Shown here piece by piece: positions 60,441-64,000 of a DNA stretch of 64,000 bases. Under the pieces are notes generated by a model, which saw nothing but the letters and a program-made list of their open reading frames with translations, had not been told where the DNA came from and searched no databases. The stretch spans positions 3,348,001 through 3,412,000 of the forward strand of contig CM034133.1 in NCBI GenBank assembly GCA_019914995.1, given 5' to 3'. The translations under genes were made by a program, and so were the position numbers. This DNA is from Acanthochlamys bracteata (Eukaryota; Streptophyta; Magnoliopsida; Pandanales; Velloziaceae). Each line of letters opens with the position of its first letter. Positions within the stretch are counted from its first letter, which is position 1.

Positions 60441-61045
60441 CCTTTGTTGGCGCCGTCTCACTGGAAAAACACGCTGATGAAACCATGCAGAGCTCTCACT
60501 TTGACAAAGTTCGTCGGCTGCCGATTTCACCATCTCCAACGCTGTCCTCATAAAAGGTATGTCACTCATTGTTGCACATGTCATTGCGGTCGTTCACCAA
60601 CCTGCGTCAATCGTCTCATTTGACTAAGCTAGCGCTTTGTGCATAGTTGATTGTTGCGCAAATGGGTCACCGATAATGCCGATCGACTTAGCGGTGGCTT
60701 CGGCACTTCATCACACCAGCAAACACATAATGTTGCAGACTTACAAGCAGAACCAATTTGATTCTTGAATGCCGGTGTGATCGCAAACGACTCCGAAGAC
60801 ATTCTTCCTGCGAAGTTCGCCAAGACGGCGGTGCTTGTACATGCGTACACACTCATGCAAGATACTCCGGCGTCTGGTGGGAGATCCTTGAAGCCATGAC
60901 CAAACTCATAAACATTAACTTGCCCAAGAATGCCACTTCGGGGAACGATAAAGGCGTCAAGTGATATGATTCCGTTGTCATACATCGCCGGAGTGTTGAT
61001 CGCTAGTGATAATGCACTCGTTAGCATATCGGAAGGTGGGGAAAT
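60430..61045 (+). pseudogene. PAL: Phenylalanine ammonia-lyase (PAL) pseudogene, N-terminal part
   Basis: Plus-strand pieces follow PAL order: SSHFDKVRRL (about 60490-60520), SLIVAHVIAVVHQPA (about 60560-60600), GGFGTSSHQQTHNVADLQAE (from 60693; family [21 protein letters not shown]), a TGA stop at 60759-60761 in place of the Arg of ELIRFLNAG, FLNAGVIANDSEDILPAKFA with KTAVLVHAYTLMQ, YSGVWWEILEAMTKLI in another frame, then PLRGTIKASSDMIPLSYIAG back in the first frame. The Ala-Ser-Gly triad that forms the MIO cofactor reads Ala-Ser-Ser (60954-60962). The intron normally within the Arg codon is absent. Homology ends near 61045, leaving about a third of the protein. A living PAL would convert phenylalanine to cinnamate. 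Confidence 0.82.
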
Positions 61046-61326
61046 AACTTGTTGAGCAAGAATGGAGAACGAGATTGACCTCCGACGGGATGAAGCCGGG
61101 AGCAGCGATCAACTTGCTTGGCAACGAGCTTCACCGTGCGAGTGAGGAAGAATAAAAAAAGAACAACTGTTAAAACATAAACTTGTTACCTGTAAATGCA
61201 TGTGTTTACTTTATCTCGCGTATCCACCGATTCGGCGGGTACGTGTTTGATCTTACAAAAGATTAAAAGTGATGTAATTTTAATTTTCTTTTATCTTACA
61301 CAAATTTTGTCAAATAAGATGTAGGG

Positions 61327-61567
61327 TGCATTTGACTTAGCTAGCCAGGAAAATAATTTTTTAATTTTTAATTTTTCATTTTTTAATATATAATTTATAA
61401 ATATTTAAAACATTTATTTAAAAATTTAAAAATATAAAAAAAATTTTATCGTATGAAATTTTTATTATATATTTTTATTATTTTTTAAAAATAAAAAATA
61501 AAATTATTTAAAAAAATATTTTTATTTAAAACAATTTTATTTCAAAAATACTTTGAAACGCTCCTAA
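61327..61567. mobile_element. AT-rich MITE, GGGGCGTTTGG family
   Basis: The left end GGGTGCATTTGACTTAGC and the right end ACTTTGAAACGCTCC enclose the family body. A further decayed AT-rich copy may occupy about 61690-61925. Confidence 0.55.
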
Positions 61568-61663
61568 AGAGATGGATTGGTTAACTTTATCTCAACTCAT
61601 CTCAATTTTACGCCCCTAAAGAGATGAATGGGTTAGCTTTATCTCAACTCATCTCAATTTTAC
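61563..61663. repeat. Two-copy tandem repeat, period 52 bp
   Basis: CCTAAAGAGATGGATTGGTT and CCTAAAGAGATGAATGGGTT begin two 49-bp copies (61563-61611 and 61615-61663), each ending CATCTCAATTTTAC. Confidence 0.85.
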
Positions 61664-62464
61664 TCCGTCCAAACACTGTGTAAGGCACCGTTTTGCCATT
61701 GCGTTTAGAGAATATTTTATTTTATTTTTTTTATGTATAATTTTAATAAATTTCTTATAATATTTTAAAATTTATTTAAAAATCTAAATAATATAAATAT
61801 TATAGATTATATAATTATATTTTTATTTATTTTTATTATTTAAAAAATTTAAAAATTTATTCCTTAAAATATCTTCAAATTTATTATTTTAAAAAATTTT
61901 AATTTTATAAGTACATTCAAATTGTGTTTGGTACCGCATGAGCGTTTTTAGAATTTTTAACCAAATAAATTATATATAGAGATGTTTGAAAGTACATAAG
62001 ATAAAAAAAATTTAAATGAAAATATTTTCAAATTTATTAAAACTAAATTTAATTTTTTCATCCTAAAAATAATTATAATAATAATTCATTTTATCTTTAA
62101 AATTTAAAAAATTTATAAAATACTTAAAAAAATTATTAGGAAAAAAATAGGGAATGAAAATAATGCAAAAGCATTATCAAATATTCTTATAGTGTTGTAA
62201 AAGAAAATTTAAAAAATATATAAAAAAATACGCGTACATATTTTTTAAAAGTGCTATAATTGAAGATATCTCGGTCTATAATTAAATATGCCTTTGTCAT
62301 ACAATCACTCACGTAATCCCACCAAAATCAATCTTTTTTTGCCAACACATCCCAAGTCCTCCGTTCCCTTCTCCACCTACACCTCTTCCCAACTTCTGCC
62401 ACTATCTACCAATACATATTATTCTACACAACTCTCCTTCGTCTACCTTTCACCACCAACTCCC

Positions 62465-62471
62465 ACCAACC
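62465..62471 (+). promoter_or_regulatory. AC element (ACCAACC) in the CYP98A leader
   Basis: ACCAACC lies about 45 bp before the CYP98A start codon in a C/A-rich leader. AC elements are bound by R2R3-MYB activators of lignin genes. A chance match is possible because the leader is rich in C and A. Confidence 0.4.
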
Positions 62472-62515
62472 AAAACAAACAACCAACAATAAACCTAAGA
62501 CAGTAGAAGATCTAT

Positions 62516-64000
62516 ATGGAGCTTGCTCTAGCTCCGGTAGCTATAGCTTTTGCAGCAATACTGCTATCTCTGTTGCTCTACCGAAAGCTGAGATGGAAAC
62601 TTCCACCAGGTCCGATGCCACTTCCAGTAGTTGGCAATCTCTACGACATCAAACCAGTTCGGTTCCGTTGTTTCTGGGAATGGTCACAGAAATACGGACC
62701 AATAATGTCAGTATGGTTTGGTACAACACTCAACGTTGTTGTTTCTAGTTCTGAGTTAGCTAGAGAAGTACTCAAAGAGCAAGACCAGTTGTTAGCTGAT
62801 CGGTCACGTAGCCGGTCGGCGGCGAGGTTTAGTAGGAATGGACAAGATATGATATGGGCTGATTACGGGCCGCACTATGTGAAGGTTCGGAAGCTTTGCA
62901 CGCTGGAGTTGTTCACTCCTAAACGGCTTGAATCGCTCAGGCCTATTCGTGAAGATGAAGTCACCGCTATGGTTGAATCTGTCTTCCGTGATGCCACATC
63001 TCCAGGTACCAACTTTTTTAATTCTTTGTTTTTGATAAATCAATTGAGATCTGGGTAGTTTGTAGTTTTGATGAATTCGATCGAGTTTGTTCTCTGTAGC
63101 TTAAGCTTATGTACTGGAGATCTCGGTATCGCTATTTTGTCTTGGCACTTATAGCATCTTGGTAATTTTCTGTTTTTCTCTCTATTTGTTTAGCTCAACC
63201 CATAGTATGTGGGAGTAGCTTCAGCTTAAGGTCTATAGGAGTTTCTATAGGATTGCTTTCATTGAAAGGAGATCTGGGTAGTTCTTACATCCTTCTTCGC
63301 CCTCTTCTTTGGTCAACTGGTCTTACAGCTGGTTGTCTAGGTAACTAAAAATAGAATAATATATATATGTATATATATATATATATATATTTGTCTTGTA
63401 GAAAATTTGTTGCTGACCTTGTGTGCAGCTGATAAATACCTAGCATATGGCATTTTTTTTTGTGTTTGAAGTAACTTAGGACGCTTTTGTACACAAAAGA
63501 AGAGCTAGTGTAGTGAACCCGGAATGTCCTAAGTGCAATTTGCTTGTTTGTTTGATCTATAGGCAGTGCCTGATCTAGCTATAACTGTGTTGTGGCTGCC
63601 TCTATTGAGCCTGGAACCAAAGCCTGAATATAGCGTTGCCTCATGCCCTTTAATCAATTATTCTTTCCTCGTAAAGCAAGTTTAAATGAAAGAACACTTC
63701 TAAATATGCATTCACTATTGATACTTGGTTTAGCTTGTTTGGATGAGGAACTCGTAATATTCTCCTTATGGGAGATGAAAGCTCAAAGATTTCTAAAATA
63801 ATGAAAGTTATTAGGAACTCGACCGCTCCATACCTTTGAAAGAAAGGTTGATATAGTTTAATTTTGTCTTTCGATGAGTGGATATTGTCATTAGGGGATG
63901 CTGCTTTGTAGATACTAATATCTTCTGCTACATGTTTAACAGACAAAGTTGAGAAGAGCCTGGTTGTCAGGGAGCACATTGAAGGAGTAGCCTTTAACAA
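62516..64000 (+). CDS. CYP98A: CYP98A, p-coumaroyl shikimate 3'-hydroxylase (partial)
   Basis: ER-bound P450 that 3-hydroxylates p-coumaroyl esters in the lignin/chlorogenate branch of phenylpropanoid metabolism. Exon 1 is 62516-63005 (163 codons plus one base). The phase-1 intron runs to 63942, and exon 2 begins at 63943 and is cut by the window edge. An N-terminal anchor (about 5-21) is followed by the hinge [20 protein letters not shown] and [35 protein letters not shown] and [20 protein letters not shown] are near-identical to recalled CYP98A sequences, more so than to any other P450 family. Exon 2 reads [20 protein letters not shown], aligning with KGLQLRKYLGAVAFNN. The haem loop lies beyond the window. 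Confidence 0.93.
63357..63391. repeat. (TA)n microsatellite in CYP98A intron 1
   Basis: TA dinucleotide run with one internal TATG interruption. Confidence 0.9.

Noticed and set aside
60629-61027. 132-codon minus-strand open frame
   Set aside because: It lies opposite the PAL relic, and its reading has no recognisable motif, whereas the plus strand clearly shows PAL blocks.
62288-62506. 72-codon plus-strand open frame before CYP98A
   Set aside because: It covers the C/A/T-rich promoter and leader, is low-complexity (Thr/Ser/Pro/Asn) and matches no family.
1-64000. CRISPR array, bacterial or organelle DNA
   Set aside because: No regularly spaced short repeats of that type and no plastid or mitochondrial gene were recognised; all genes are plant nuclear.

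Overview
The window is nuclear DNA of a flowering plant, almost certainly a eudicot. It is very AT-rich between genes, its genes have GT-AG introns, and the recognisable proteins belong to plant families: tau-class GST, UmamiT/WAT1, MAP65, CYP94, CYP98A, NPF and GARP factors. The species cannot be told from the sequence. Spliced models here were built by hand from reading frame, splice sites and family resemblance recalled from memory; no database search was run.

Layout. 1-3.2 kb: two small LTR-retrotransposon (TRIM) ends in opposite orientation around an unidentified coding relic, then a broken UGT87-like glycosyltransferase relic. 3.6-10.7 kb: two non-autonomous hAT-type elements with perfect 8-bp target duplications, several AT-rich MITEs, and an intact two-exon tau GST (6.1-7.0 kb, minus). 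11.7-18 kb: an intact mitochondrial ATP12 F1-assembly factor gene (minus, 4 exons) with a minisatellite and a SINE fragment in its first intron, followed by an eroded GPAA1 (GPI transamidase subunit) pseudogene. 18-32 kb: mostly repeats, with one single-exon GARP/MYBC1-like regulator (23.8-24.7 kb, minus) and an unidentified relic near 30 kb. 32.6-39.2 kb: an NPF3-like (NRT1/PTR) transporter that keeps its exon structure but is frameshifted and stopped, a nuclear tRNA-Ala(UGC), and an intact intronless CYP94. 43.4-48.7 kb: a third hAT-type element, an intact six-exon UMAMIT9-like transporter, and a TRIM with three LTRs in tandem. 52-57.6 kb: an eleven-exon MAP65-5 microtubule-bundling protein gene (minus). 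59-64 kb: a TRIM, a PAL pseudogene lacking the expected intron, and the first exon and start of the second exon of a CYP98A (C3'H) gene running off the window.

The genes are independent housekeeping, transport, regulatory and metabolic loci; I see no operon-like or clearly co-functional cluster. The one suggestive pairing is a dead PAL copy about 1.5 kb upstream of CYP98A, both phenylpropanoid-pathway enzymes, which may be coincidence. I did not find a convincing new biological system. The most informative observations are the three-LTR TRIM with intact target duplication, the four recognisable pseudogenes with mapped lesions, the hAT insertions with precise duplications, and a tRNA-Ala with an acceptor-stem mismatch.
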